The notes under the pieces were generated by a model, which had not been told where the DNA came from, did not search any database, and was given only the letters and a program-made list of their open reading frames with translations. A stretch of DNA of 30,407 nt. Source: an uncultured Lachnospiraceae bacterium. GTDB lineage: Bacteria; Bacillota_A; Clostridia; Lachnospirales; Lachnospiraceae. Of this stretch, positions 15,588 to 23,931 are shown piece after piece. Numbering within the stretch: position 1 is the first letter of the stretch; every line of letters starts with the position of its first letter. A program made the position numbers and the translations under genes. Location: positions 1 through 30,407 of the forward strand of contig CADBNG010000036.1 in assembly GCA_902795985.1 (NCBI GenBank). Direction: 5' to 3'.

Positions 15588-16823
15588 TTACGCCAGCACT
15601 TCCTCCCATACGCGGTGGGTGCCGGGGAACAGTTCCCCGAACCCTAAGTCTTCCGCCCGGATTACGCAGAAATCCGCGTCTTCATAGCGGATGCTCAGCC
15701 GGATCCTCGTGGTCCGCTCGGGACGTTTCGGCAGTTCCGGCAGCCCCATTTTGATTTTCCGTACGGTTCCGTCGCGGAAATCAATGGCGCGCAGGCGGAT
15801 CTCCGGCTCCTCATCCAGCAGGAACTCGATCTCCGCGGAGGCTTCATACCAGTGGATTCCCGCTTCGATCAGGGTCATCTCCGTCGGCTCGCCTTCGGCA
15901 ACAAGGTCCATCCGGATCGTATCCGTTACAAGATCTCCTCCGACAAACAGGATGTCTCCCGGTTTAACGGCTCCGCCCTTTTCCAGCGCCGCAAAGCAGG
16001 CGCCTCTCGCGAACAGATTGTTGCCGTAATAAACCTTCCTCGCGCCTTTGCACAGAAGCTGAAGGGATTCTTTGGACCAGCTTCGGTCGAAGCCGTCGCC
16101 GACCAGAAAGATGCCCGAGCATTCCAGGCTTCCCAGGGTCTTTTCCACAAAGCGGGCAAAAGCGGCATCCCGCTCTTCTCCTTCCTCCGGAAGAACCGTT
16201 TCCTCACTGCTGCGGACCGAAACGCTGGCGGGTACGCCCGTGCTGTCCGGTCCGATCATCAGGAAGCTCACTTTCTGCTCGTCGGAAAAATGATACAGAA
16301 CCGCTTCCCGCTTGTGCATGCCGGTACCCTGCCAGGTATGGTAAAAGAAGCTTTCCGAATGATCCAGAAGAAAAGCTCTTCCCGAAAGGCCCAGCAGTTC
16401 AAACGCGCGGTTCACCGTTCCGGCCAGCTCCCGGCAGGTTTTCGGAACGGTCAGCACCAGGGCGCGGACCTGCTGCGCGGGATCATCCACGTCGGCAGCC
16501 AGAAGCATGCTGCGCAGATAGGCCGCCAGGATTTCCCCGGCGGAAAAAATATTCCCGTCATGTCGGAATTCCTCGTTTTTACGGCATTTCCGGAAAAAGT
16601 ACGGAACCGGCACGGCCTCTTTGTTCCGGACAAGCAGTTCCGCTTCGAAGCCGGAAACCCAGCGTTTCTTCGAGGGAATCAGCGCCAGGCTGGTGGGAGA
16701 CGCTTCCCGCCCGCCGCTCTTCACGGCCATAACCGGCACCGGGTCCGACGTGGCTTCGTCGTACCGGCAGAACAGCGTTTCCTTTTCGCTGAAATCCATT
16801 CCGAGAATTAATCCGTTTATCAT
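15588..16823 (-). CDS. Hsp70/actin-fold-like protein of unknown function (DUF5716-like)
   Basis: A 411-aa protein with the outline of an actin/Hsp70 ATPase domain. It begins LILGMDFSEKET (phosphate-1-like strand-turn, about 5-16). Next come a strand-rich SPTSLALIPSKKRWVSGFEA segment (about 43-62), VRALVLTVPKTCRELAGTVNRAF with DHSESFFYH (about 125-165), and a late FLVGDGF ... YYGNNLFARGACFAAL block (about 240-285) resembling the Hsp70 adenosine region. The phosphate-2 motif expected near 175-195 is degenerate (VLYHFSDEQKVSFLMI, no DxGxG). A C-terminal beta-rich domain (about 285-411) replaces the Hsp70 substrate domain. From memory it resembles Pfam DUF5716; this is unchecked. ATG 16823 has AAGGAGAAGG directly upstream. 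The 24-33 nt gaps on both sides mark it as part of the trio. Confidence 0.8.
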   Translation of the reverse strand: MINGLILGMDFSEKETLFCRYDEATSDPVPVMAVKSGGREASPTSLALIPSKKRWVSGFEAELLVRNKEAVPVPYFFRKCRKNEEFRHDGNIFSAGEILAAYLRSMLLAADVDDPAQQVRALVLTVPKTCRELAGTVNRAFELLGLSGRAFLLDHSESFFYHTWQGTGMHKREAVLYHFSDEQKVSFLMIGPDSTGVPASVSVRSSEETVLPEEGEERDAAFARFVEKTLGSLECSGIFLVGDGFDRSWSKESLQLLCKGARKVYYGNNLFARGACFAALEKGGAVKPGDILFVGGDLVTDTIRMDLVAEGEPTEMTLIEAGIHWYEASAEIEFLLDEEPEIRLRAIDFRDGTVRKIKMGLPELPKRPERTTRIRLSIRYEDADFCVIRAEDLGFGELFPGTHRVWEEVLA

Positions 16824-16847
16824 CCTTCTCCTTGTGATCCGCGGATC

Positions 16848-19800
16848 CTACATAATATCAAAAAACTGTTCAATACAGGCTTCCTGCTTCAGATAATCCT
16901 CCGCGGCCTCCTTTGCCTCGGCCTCCCGGCCGTTCTGCAGCGCGTACACCAGCCGGTTCAGAATATGGAAGCGCGTCGGTCCTTCGGTATCCGAGAGTTC
17001 CTGACGGATCCTCTTCTTTTCGGTATCGAAGGACTTATCGCCCTGACGGACCGTGTAATAATACTCCAGCTGTTCCCCGCAGAACAGGAGGAATTCTTTG
17101 GTATAAAGGCCCCGGATTCTCTCCTTCATCGGCTCGGTCCGGAAATCCCCGTCGTCCATGCGGTAATGGATCACGGCCTGCGTTCCGCAGGGGAACCGTT
17201 CCTCGATGATGGTGCGGTCGGTGATTTCGATGGGGTCCCCGATCCGCTCCGCCAGTTTCTGCAGGAACGTAAAGCGAAGGCCGTCCGCGCTGCAGTTTTT
17301 CATCAGCTTGCGGATCTTTGGCATCTCCTTTTCGGGAATGGTTTCCGCTGCGGAAAGATACTTCAGCCAGGACAGCGCGATAATCTGCATATGCTCGTCC
17401 TTCAGGTTGCACTGGACCCGGAAGCGTTCGGCCGCCGCATCGCCGATCGGACGGTTCTCCAGAAGATAGTATTCTCCGATAAAGGACAGGCAGGCGCGCA
17501 TGACCGCGGCATTGGCGCCTCCTCTTGCGTAATCCTCCAGAATCGCTCCCCCGTTTTCCGGAAGGATCCGGGTGAACATGGCGGTCAGAAGGATCCGCTC
17601 CTCCAGTTTTTCGCAGTCCGCGTCGCCCCGGGATGCCTGCTGCCAGATTTTTTCCATTTCATTCAGGCCGCCGTCAAAATTCCGGGCCAGATAGCGGAGG
17701 GTACGGTCGGTATAGCGTTCTTTCCGGAACAGGGCGGCACACAGGTCCGTCAGCGCCGCATCCGGTTCATATCCGCCGGAATAAGCGGCCGCGTCGGCAA
17801 CGATCAGGAGCTGATCCTCCTCCAGGCCTTCCCAGCCCAGCCGTTCCGTCAGTTTCAGCGCCTTTTCATGAAGGCCGAAACGGATCAGCAGTTCAAAGGT
17901 CAGCTTCTTGTCCACCCATCCGTAGGTTCCTTCCTTGATCTTTTCCGCGAACTTGTGGGCATAAGGATCTTCCGGATTGGCCGTGAAATACACCAGGAGC
18001 TTGCGTCTTAAGCGGTCCCGGTGGGAACGGGTGAAGCCCGGATTCTCCGCCGCCATCAGGAAGCTCAGGACCGTACGGGTGTTCACGTCCATCTGCCAGC
18101 CGCGTTCGTGGCAGCAGTAGAGCTGAAGTCCGGTATCCCATACTCCCAGATCCGCGCAGGAACGGGCGGTTTTATCGATATTCATGAGCGGGGTCAGCTC
18201 ATAGGGAATGGTCGTGGCAAAACGGCGTTTCCGGCTGTCTTCCAGCAGTACCCGGGCATCCGGGCCGTAGATGTTCGGATAGGCCTCGCCGCCGGCCAGT
18301 TCATAGATATTTTCGTCCTTCAGGGACGGATGACAGATCACCACGCGGCGGATCGCCGGATCCCTGCAGACAAGCCGGTGGGTGAACGCGACCCGGGCCA
18401 GCGCGGAGGCCAGCTCCAGATCCTTTCTCGGAAGGATGAATTCCGTGTACAGTACGCTCAGGTACTCGTTCATTTTTCCTTCCGTCAGCTTGGCGACAGC
18501 AAAATTCTCCATCTGCTGACGGTAGTTTTCATAGGTATCCGGATCCTCCTCTTTATGCCGGACAATCAGGGAATAGATGACGGCCAGTTTGGAATCGGGC
18601 ACCGTGTGATTGTACCGGTAATAGATCCGGACCCTCTCCGGCAGAATGGACGGATCGTCATCCGGCCGCGTCATGATATAGTTTTCATACAGTCCCGCCA
18701 GCGGCAGGCCTTCTTCCACCGCTTTTTCATACCAGCGGTAATAGGAACGGCGCCGCGGATCGTCCTTTGAAATGTATTTGCAGATCGTTTCCAGCAGCTC
18801 CCGGTCGGGGTTCTGCTCATAGGCGGTTTTCATCAGCCGGTAAAGCGGCGGCCGGAAGCCGTGATCGCTTTCCGAAAGGAACGCGGCCTGCTTCTGCAGC
18901 TCGGAGGACAGAATCCCCTTACGCTGCGCGAAAGAAAGCACGCTCAGAATAAACGGAGTAATACTTCGGAGCACGCCTTCCTGCTTTTCAAGTTCCTTAT
19001 ACGCGCGGAGATAGAGGAAGGGGCTGCTGCATCCGGCTTCCGCTGCCTTTTCGTATTCCGCAAGGCCCCATACCGCGCGGTACGGCGGCGCTTCCTCCTC
19101 CTTCTGGTACAGCGCCAGAATCAGCCAGCACTCCGGATGCCGCTGGTAATAGGCCCGGAGCTTCGGAACGATATCCTGTTTTTCCTCGGGAAGGATGCCC
19201 AGATGTTTGGAAAGATACTGATAGGCCGCCCGCTCCCAGACGCTCTCCATGGAATACTCCCCGTCGCGGGCCTTCCACAGAAGCTCGATAGCGCGGTTGT
19301 TGTCTTCATTGGTATAGGCCAGGAAGGCTTCCCCGAACAGGGTTACGCCGTCTTCCCTCTCCTGCTTCAGCTCTTCGATCAGCTGCATGGATTCTTCATA
19401 CCAGGAACGGTAATCGATCCGCCGCAGCTGCAGGTCCAGATATTTCCGCACAAGGCCGGCAATCCGCTGTTTCCGGTATGTACCGGAAAGCAGGGTCATA
19501 CCGCCTTCCAGGGAGGCTTCAATCCCGATCACGATGGTATCGTAGGGCGTTTTCAGGGTGATGTTTCCGTACCGGGGAACGGTGCTGAGGCGGTCCCGGT
19601 TGATGATGAATTCCAGGCCGTAGACCTTGCCGATGAAATCGTCGGAAGAGATTTCCAGTTTGTCGGTTTCGATGAAATCCCCGGTGATCTCCACGTCGAT
19701 ATGGCAGTATCCCCAGGTGCTTTTATACAGATAAATCGTGTCCTTCAGCGAAGCGCTGACACGGTAGCTGTTTTTCGGGTGTTTGTCAATGCTGATATGG

Positions 19801-20372
19801 ACCGGCTCCTTTTTTCCCGCGGAAACCAGGAACTCCTCCATATGCTGGTAGGTCACGGGATTCTGGGAAAGTCCTTTATAGAGCGTCCGAAGCGGCGTGT
19901 TTTTTCCGTTCAGGATCCCCGTGAAATCCTCGGAAATAAAAAAGCGGAAAGCTTTGACGGGACTGTTCTGCGCCAGCCGGGTAAAATCCTCCAGGGCCCG
20001 GATCTCGTCGCCGGCATTCCCGCCGGACCGCTCCCGGACCAGTGCCGTAACCGGGATTCTCTTCTCCCCGATGGACGTGCGGGCAATGATCGTGCCGCAG
20101 ATTTCCTTTCCCCGTTCCACTCCGACCGATTCGATCGTAAAGCGGATCACACAGGAACTGCCGGAAAACGGTTCGTCCGAAACGGCAATTCTCCGGTTGT
20201 CGGAAAAGGCGGTGCCGCGGAAACGGCTGCCGTCCTCCGACGACAGTGTGAGCGAGCCGGAAGAATTCCCGTTCCGGTCCAGCTCGATGCGAATCTCCGA
20301 TACGGAGCTGGTCAGCTTCGGAGCATCAAAGACGAAAGTCTCCCTGATCAGCTCGTCCATCCGTTTTTTCAA
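16848..20372 (-). CDS. 1174-aa helical-solenoid protein of unknown function (DUF5717-like)
   Basis: A very large cytoplasmic-looking protein with no signal peptide or membrane segment. Residues about 1-330 are strand-rich with alternating beta patterns, as in one or two beta-sandwich domains. Residues about 335-1030 are almost entirely amphipathic helices with TPR-like periodicity (for example AYTNEDNNRAIELLWKAR and ALYQKEEEAPPYRAVWGL). Residues about 1040-1110 return to strands (VIHYRMDDGDFRTEPM ... EYYYTVRQGD), followed by a helical tail ending FFDIM. From memory this matches Pfam DUF5717; unchecked. The start is a TTG at 20372 with GGGAGGAG about ten bases upstream. An ATG at 20360 is the alternative but is too far from that site. 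Next to an Hsp70-like and a small TPR protein, a scaffold or chaperone-like assembly role is plausible. No function is known to me. Confidence 0.82.
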   Translation of the reverse strand: MKKRMDELIRETFVFDAPKLTSSVSEIRIELDRNGNSSGSLTLSSEDGSRFRGTAFSDNRRIAVSDEPFSGSSCVIRFTIESVGVERGKEICGTIIARTSIGEKRIPVTALVRERSGGNAGDEIRALEDFTRLAQNSPVKAFRFFISEDFTGILNGKNTPLRTLYKGLSQNPVTYQHMEEFLVSAGKKEPVHISIDKHPKNSYRVSASLKDTIYLYKSTWGYCHIDVEITGDFIETDKLEISSDDFIGKVYGLEFIINRDRLSTVPRYGNITLKTPYDTIVIGIEASLEGGMTLLSGTYRKQRIAGLVRKYLDLQLRRIDYRSWYEESMQLIEELKQEREDGVTLFGEAFLAYTNEDNNRAIELLWKARDGEYSMESVWERAAYQYLSKHLGILPEEKQDIVPKLRAYYQRHPECWLILALYQKEEEAPPYRAVWGLAEYEKAAEAGCSSPFLYLRAYKELEKQEGVLRSITPFILSVLSFAQRKGILSSELQKQAAFLSESDHGFRPPLYRLMKTAYEQNPDRELLETICKYISKDDPRRRSYYRWYEKAVEEGLPLAGLYENYIMTRPDDDPSILPERVRIYYRYNHTVPDSKLAVIYSLIVRHKEEDPDTYENYRQQMENFAVAKLTEGKMNEYLSVLYTEFILPRKDLELASALARVAFTHRLVCRDPAIRRVVICHPSLKDENIYELAGGEAYPNIYGPDARVLLEDSRKRRFATTIPYELTPLMNIDKTARSCADLGVWDTGLQLYCCHERGWQMDVNTRTVLSFLMAAENPGFTRSHRDRLRRKLLVYFTANPEDPYAHKFAEKIKEGTYGWVDKKLTFELLIRFGLHEKALKLTERLGWEGLEEDQLLIVADAAAYSGGYEPDAALTDLCAALFRKERYTDRTLRYLARNFDGGLNEMEKIWQQASRGDADCEKLEERILLTAMFTRILPENGGAILEDYARGGANAAVMRACLSFIGEYYLLENRPIGDAAAERFRVQCNLKDEHMQIIALSWLKYLSAAETIPEKEMPKIRKLMKNCSADGLRFTFLQKLAERIGDPIEITDRTIIEERFPCGTQAVIHYRMDDGDFRTEPMKERIRGLYTKEFLLFCGEQLEYYYTVRQGDKSFDTEKKRIRQELSDTEGPTRFHILNRLVYALQNGREAEAKEAAEDYLKQEACIEQFFDIM

Positions 20373-20405
20373 GGTCTGTCCGCTCCTCCCCTTTTTATCC
20401 TTCCC

Positions 20406-22079
20406 TTATTCCGCAGGAGCCTCCTCCGCGACTGCTTCCGGCGCGCCTTCCCCTTCCTGTGGCGCGGCTTCCGCAGACGGTTCGCCTTCCGGTGCCGGCT
20501 GTTCCCCTTCCGGTGCCGGCTGTCCTTCCTGCGCAGCAGCTTCTCCTGTATTTTCAGCCCCGGCGCCATGGTTCGAGTTGACCAGCGCAATGGCGTCATC
20601 CACGCCGTAAACGTTTCCGTCCGTAGAACCGTATACGTCGTAGCCGCTCAGGACATACATTTCTCCGATATCCTTGTTGGCAACCGCCTGCTGAAGCATC
20701 GGCAGAACCTGTTCGGGCGCGTTATGGGTGCCGACGATCAGGTGTCCGTCGCTCCGTACGTAATAACTGGAAGTGATCTGCTCCCTCGAAACCATTTCCC
20801 CGTTCTGGTATACGATCTTATAGGCCTTTGCCGTCAGTCCGTCATGGCCGTCCTGGAAATCATAGGTGCCGTACTCCATGTTCGGGTCGAGGCCCAGAAC
20901 AATCTCCGATTCCTGGTAATCCGTCACTTCGCTCTCAAAGGCAATGCTGCGTCCGGGATCCCGGGTTTCATGTCCGTAAATCGTAAAGAGCAGTCTTCCG
21001 TTCTGGGTTATTCCTTCAATATAGATCGGAGCGTCCGTTGTATTCCTGAATTTGAAATCCAGCGAATTCTCCGCAATGGTGGCGTCCATGGACGGGTCTA
21101 CATAGCCGACCGTCATGGAGTGCTGATACCGTTCCACCACTTCCAGTTCAGCTTCCAGAACCGCTCGGAACAGGGTCGACGAGACCTGGCAGATGCCGCC
21201 GCCGACGGTATCGACCACTTCGCCGTTCTCATAGCCGGCCGCAGCCAGATAACCGTTTTCCGGAGTAAAGGGCCCCATCGCCTGCTCCGCGGAGAAAATC
21301 TCGCCCGGATAAACGATGGTTCCGTTGATCTTGGCGGTTGCCACCGCGATATTCTCCGCACGGGAAGCCTGGTCGCCGTCGAAGCTGAAAAGGCTGTCTC
21401 CGGATCCGAGGACACTGGACATCTGGGCCACGTCGCCGCCCAGGGCCTCCTGGGCCGGTTCCAGTTCATAAACGGCGTTAAAGCCGCCGACTCCGCCGTG
21501 CCATGCATTGCACAGATAGTCGGTCAGGCCCATGGCGGTCTCATCCACCAGGACGTGGAAGCCGTCGATTTTCGGGATGGTGTAGAAAGTGCCGTCCCCG
21601 TTTCTTCCGAGCTTCATATCCACCGGCGAACGGTTCAGCGCCGCCACCTGGTTTTCCACTGCGGCATAGACCGCGTCCGCCGCGAAACGCAGATCCAGGG
21701 CGAAGAAAATCGCGCCGTTCGTTTCGATGTAGTCTTCCATCTTGTAGCGGGCAAGTACGTTGCCGTTCAGCCCCACCGAGGCAACCGTTTTGGCAAGATC
21801 GGTATTGTAATAGTAAAGCCCCAGCTGCTCCGCCGGAAGATACGCCGCGCTGTCCGGCACGTAGACTTCGATGATGTCGGACCGGAACTGCTCCATTTTC
21901 CGGTCGATCACCGCCTGAACTTCTTCTTCGTTCATGCCGGTTACGTCAATGTTTTCAAGATAAACCTTTCCGCTGTTATCTTCCGCCCGGACCGCTGACG
22001 GAAACAGGAACGCAAAGAAGAGAACGGCAAACGCCGCGAAAAGGAGGTGTTTTCTGCTGAACAATCGGTTGACAGTCAT
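20406..22079 (-). CDS. VanW-family exported wall protein
   Basis: A 557-aa exported protein. The signal peptide is about residues 1-32 (MTVNR, long hydrophobic core, AVRA). Next is a peptidoglycan-binding-4-like region (about 40-200) starting VYLENIDVTGMNEEEVQAVI, then a VanW domain (about 250-385) with YPGEIFSAEQAMGPF, GGGICQVSSTLFRAVLEA and the RYQHSMTVGYVDPSMDATI block. A strand-rich C-terminal domain is followed by a low-complexity Pro/Glu/Ala/Gly tail (about 506-557) containing a repeated PAPEGE. VanW proteins are widespread in Firmicutes and linked with cell-wall biology, but their biochemical role is unclear. The frame is open to 22133. I start at ATG 22079 because it overlaps the nth stop as ATGA and yields a clean signal peptide. 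Confidence 0.88.
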   Translation of the reverse strand: MTVNRLFSRKHLLFAAFAVLFFAFLFPSAVRAEDNSGKVYLENIDVTGMNEEEVQAVIDRKMEQFRSDIIEVYVPDSAAYLPAEQLGLYYYNTDLAKTVASVGLNGNVLARYKMEDYIETNGAIFFALDLRFAADAVYAAVENQVAALNRSPVDMKLGRNGDGTFYTIPKIDGFHVLVDETAMGLTDYLCNAWHGGVGGFNAVYELEPAQEALGGDVAQMSSVLGSGDSLFSFDGDQASRAENIAVATAKINGTIVYPGEIFSAEQAMGPFTPENGYLAAAGYENGEVVDTVGGGICQVSSTLFRAVLEAELEVVERYQHSMTVGYVDPSMDATIAENSLDFKFRNTTDAPIYIEGITQNGRLLFTIYGHETRDPGRSIAFESEVTDYQESEIVLGLDPNMEYGTYDFQDGHDGLTAKAYKIVYQNGEMVSREQITSSYYVRSDGHLIVGTHNAPEQVLPMLQQAVANKDIGEMYVLSGYDVYGSTDGNVYGVDDAIALVNSNHGAGAENTGEAAAQEGQPAPEGEQPAPEGEPSAEAAPQEGEGAPEAVAEEAPAE

Positions 22080-22720
22080 TTCTTTTTTCTCTTTTCCTCT
22101 ATACAGTAATCCGAAAGGAAGCACTCCCCGCATTTCGGATTTCTCGCGAAACAGATCTGGCGGCCGAAGGTGATCAGCTGCATGTTGTACAGGATCCAGT
22201 GATCCACCGGCAGCTTTTTCATCAGGTCGAATTCCACTTTGACCGGGTCGGTCTCTTCGGTGAGGCCCAGGCGTTTCGAGATCCGCTTGACGTGGGTGTC
22301 CACGACGATTCCGGGCTTCTGATAAACGTTTCCAAGGATCACGTTGGCGGTCTTGCGGCCGACTCCGGGGAGACCGGTCAGCTCTTCGATGGTATCGGGA
22401 ACTTCTCCCCCGTATTCCTCACAGATTTTTTTCGCGCAGGCGATAATATTCCGGGCCTTATTGCGGTAAAAACCGGTGGAACGGATATCCTGCTCCAGTT
22501 CGGCAAGGTCCGCGTCCGCAAAGGCCTGCATGTCCGGATACTTGCGGAACAGATCCTGCGTCACGATATTGACGCGCGCATCCGTACACTGGGCGCTTAA
22601 GATCGTCGCGATCAGAAGTTCCCCGGCGGTATGATGCTCCAGGTAGCAGATCGCGTCCGTTCCGTATTGTTCATCCAGCAGCTGCAGAATCGCAGCGGTG
22701 CGTTTCGCGGTTTTTGCCAT
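22076..22720 (-). CDS. nth: Endonuclease III (DNA glycosylase/AP lyase)
   Basis: A 214-aa Nth. The helix-hairpin-helix LPGVGRKTANVIL contains catalytic Lys123, followed by the conserved Asp141 in VVDTHVKR. The C-terminal 4Fe-4S motif CX6CX2CX5C is complete (C190, C197, C200, C206). It removes oxidised pyrimidines in base-excision repair and cleaves the abasic site. I choose ATG 22720 over the in-frame GTG 22729 because AAAAAGG lies eight bases before the ATG and would overlap the GTG. The gene ends with a Lys/Arg-rich tail and shares an ATGA overlap with the VanW gene. It is the first gene of the thirteen-gene run and has a good promoter upstream. Confidence 0.95.
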   Translation of the reverse strand: MAKTAKRTAAILQLLDEQYGTDAICYLEHHTAGELLIATILSAQCTDARVNIVTQDLFRKYPDMQAFADADLAELEQDIRSTGFYRNKARNIIACAKKICEEYGGEVPDTIEELTGLPGVGRKTANVILGNVYQKPGIVVDTHVKRISKRLGLTEETDPVKVEFDLMKKLPVDHWILYNMQLITFGRQICFARNPKCGECFLSDYCIEEKRKKK

Positions 22721-22793
22721 TTCCGGCACCTTTTTACTCCAAAGGGTACGTCAAAAAACCCGACTACCCAATATCGGCAATTTAAACTAAATT

Positions 22794-22823
22794 ATTTTAC
22801 CATATCTTGTAGGGATTGTCCAA
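22794..22823 (-). promoter_or_regulatory. Promoter of the nth-to-sigH gene run
   Basis: On the minus strand TTGGAC (22823-22818) and TAAAAT (22799-22794) are separated by 18 nt; shifting by one base gives TGGACA with 17 nt. The -35 lies inside a perfect inverted repeat GGATTG-GA-CAATCC (22826-22813), which could be an operator. This is the only obvious promoter before the thirteen-gene run. Confidence 0.55.
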
Positions 22824-22846
22824 TCCGGCCCACGAAATATCGAAAC

Positions 22847-22918
22847 AGGACAGCGGGGACGTGTCTTCCTGTCCTCTTTCCGGCAGAACATGACAGGAAG
22901 ATACGCGCTTCCTGTCAT
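22847..22918. repeat. Two related intergenic inverted repeats
   Basis: AGGACAG (22847-22853) and CTGTCCT (22869-22875) flank GCGGGGACGTGTCTTC. Next to them is a perfect 11-bp inverted repeat, ATGACAGGAAG (22890-22900) and CTTCCTGTCAT (22908-22918), with a 7-nt loop. The two share the core GACAGGAAGA-(C/T)-ACG when the first is read on the minus strand. The second hairpin lies 31 nt past the last glycosyltransferase gene and could help end that transcript, but it has no T-run. Confidence 0.6.
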
Positions 22919-22949
22919 CCGCGAAATGCCCTGTCTGTCCGGCCGGCGG

Positions 22950-23891
22950 TCAGTGCCTTCTGCGGAACATGTTGCCCCACAGTTCCATCTGGATCTGCCA
23001 GCGGTCTTTCTGCGAGCGGCAGGCGGAAGGCTTCGCGGGCATCTTCCATCCTTCCTTCAGGCCTTCGACGTACTCCCGGTCCAGCCCTTTTTTCCGGAAA
23101 TACAGGTATTTGATCAGTGTTCCGGCCGCGATGGTCGGCGCGTTGACCGCCATCTGCCAGCCGTTTAAATTCTTTTTCAGGAGATAGGAATTATTCCGCG
23201 CGGACATTTTCCCCTTAAACGAGCTGTGACGCCCGCCGGTGGTGCCGCTGCCCACATGGGCAACGCGGGCCGCGGGAATATAGTAATTCTTCCAGCCGGC
23301 CAGACGGGCCTTCCACCCCAGGTCCATATCCTCCAGATAGGCGAAATGGGATTCATCGAGGCCTCCGAGGCGGAGATATTCGTCCCTGCGGTAGATCGCG
23401 GCGCCGGCGCAGGCGGAAAAAACCGTATCTTCCCGTCCATACCGAACCGCTTTTTCATCCTTTCCACGGGCAAATGCCCAGCCCAGGGCGCTGTACAGGT
23501 CCCCGGCGCCGTCCAGCACGGTCGTATCCCGGACCGTCAGCATGCAGGAGGCGCAGGAAAACGCGTCCCTGCGGCGCTCCATCCCCCGGATCAGTTCCTT
23601 TACGAAATCCTTTTCCGGGATCGTATCGTTATTCAGAAGAATCACATAAGGAGTCTTTACTGCCTGAACGCCCGCATTGCAGGCATGGCAGAAGCCGGTG
23701 TTTTCCGGCAGGGCCAGCAGGCGGACATCCGGCCATTCTTCCTTCAGGTATTCCACGCTTCCGTCCGTCGAACCGTTGTCCACGATCAGGGCATAAAAAT
23801 CCCGGGAGGTCTGCTCCGCCAGCGCCTCCAGGCAGTCCTTCAGAAAATGCTTTCCGTTATAATTCGGAATGATCACCGCTGCTTTTTCCAT
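22950..23891 (-). CDS. GT2-family glycosyltransferase (rhamnosyltransferase-like)
   Basis: A 313-aa GT-A-fold enzyme. The nucleotide-binding start AAVIIPNYNG (4-13), VDNGSTDGS (38-45), NTGFCHACNAG and the metal-binding triad region LLNNDT (NND at 87-89) are clear. A later YLEDMDLGWKARLAG block provides the catalytic-base ED motif. The C-terminal part contains a short hydrophobic stretch (about 258-275) that may sit on the membrane. The pattern matches GT2 enzymes that add rhamnose or similar sugars to surface polysaccharides. Donor and acceptor are not predictable. It is the last gene of the glycan operon, 40 nt after the two-domain glycosyltransferase. Confidence 0.88.
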   Translation of the reverse strand: MEKAAVIIPNYNGKHFLKDCLEALAEQTSRDFYALIVDNGSTDGSVEYLKEEWPDVRLLALPENTGFCHACNAGVQAVKTPYVILLNNDTIPEKDFVKELIRGMERRRDAFSCASCMLTVRDTTVLDGAGDLYSALGWAFARGKDEKAVRYGREDTVFSACAGAAIYRRDEYLRLGGLDESHFAYLEDMDLGWKARLAGWKNYYIPAARVAHVGSGTTGGRHSSFKGKMSARNNSYLLKKNLNGWQMAVNAPTIAAGTLIKYLYFRKKGLDREYVEGLKEGWKMPAKPSACRSQKDRWQIQMELWGNMFRRRH

Positions 23892-23931
23892 CGTTCGGCT
23901 CGTTCCTCCATCCGGCGGCCGGCAAGGCCGT

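Noticed and set aside
18861..21998. A 1045-codon open frame on the plus strand
   Set aside because: It lies antisense to the solenoid and VanW genes, has no plausible ribosome site, and its product is rich in Arg/His/Phe/Gln with no recognisable domain. It is a mirror of the GC-rich codon usage of the real genes.
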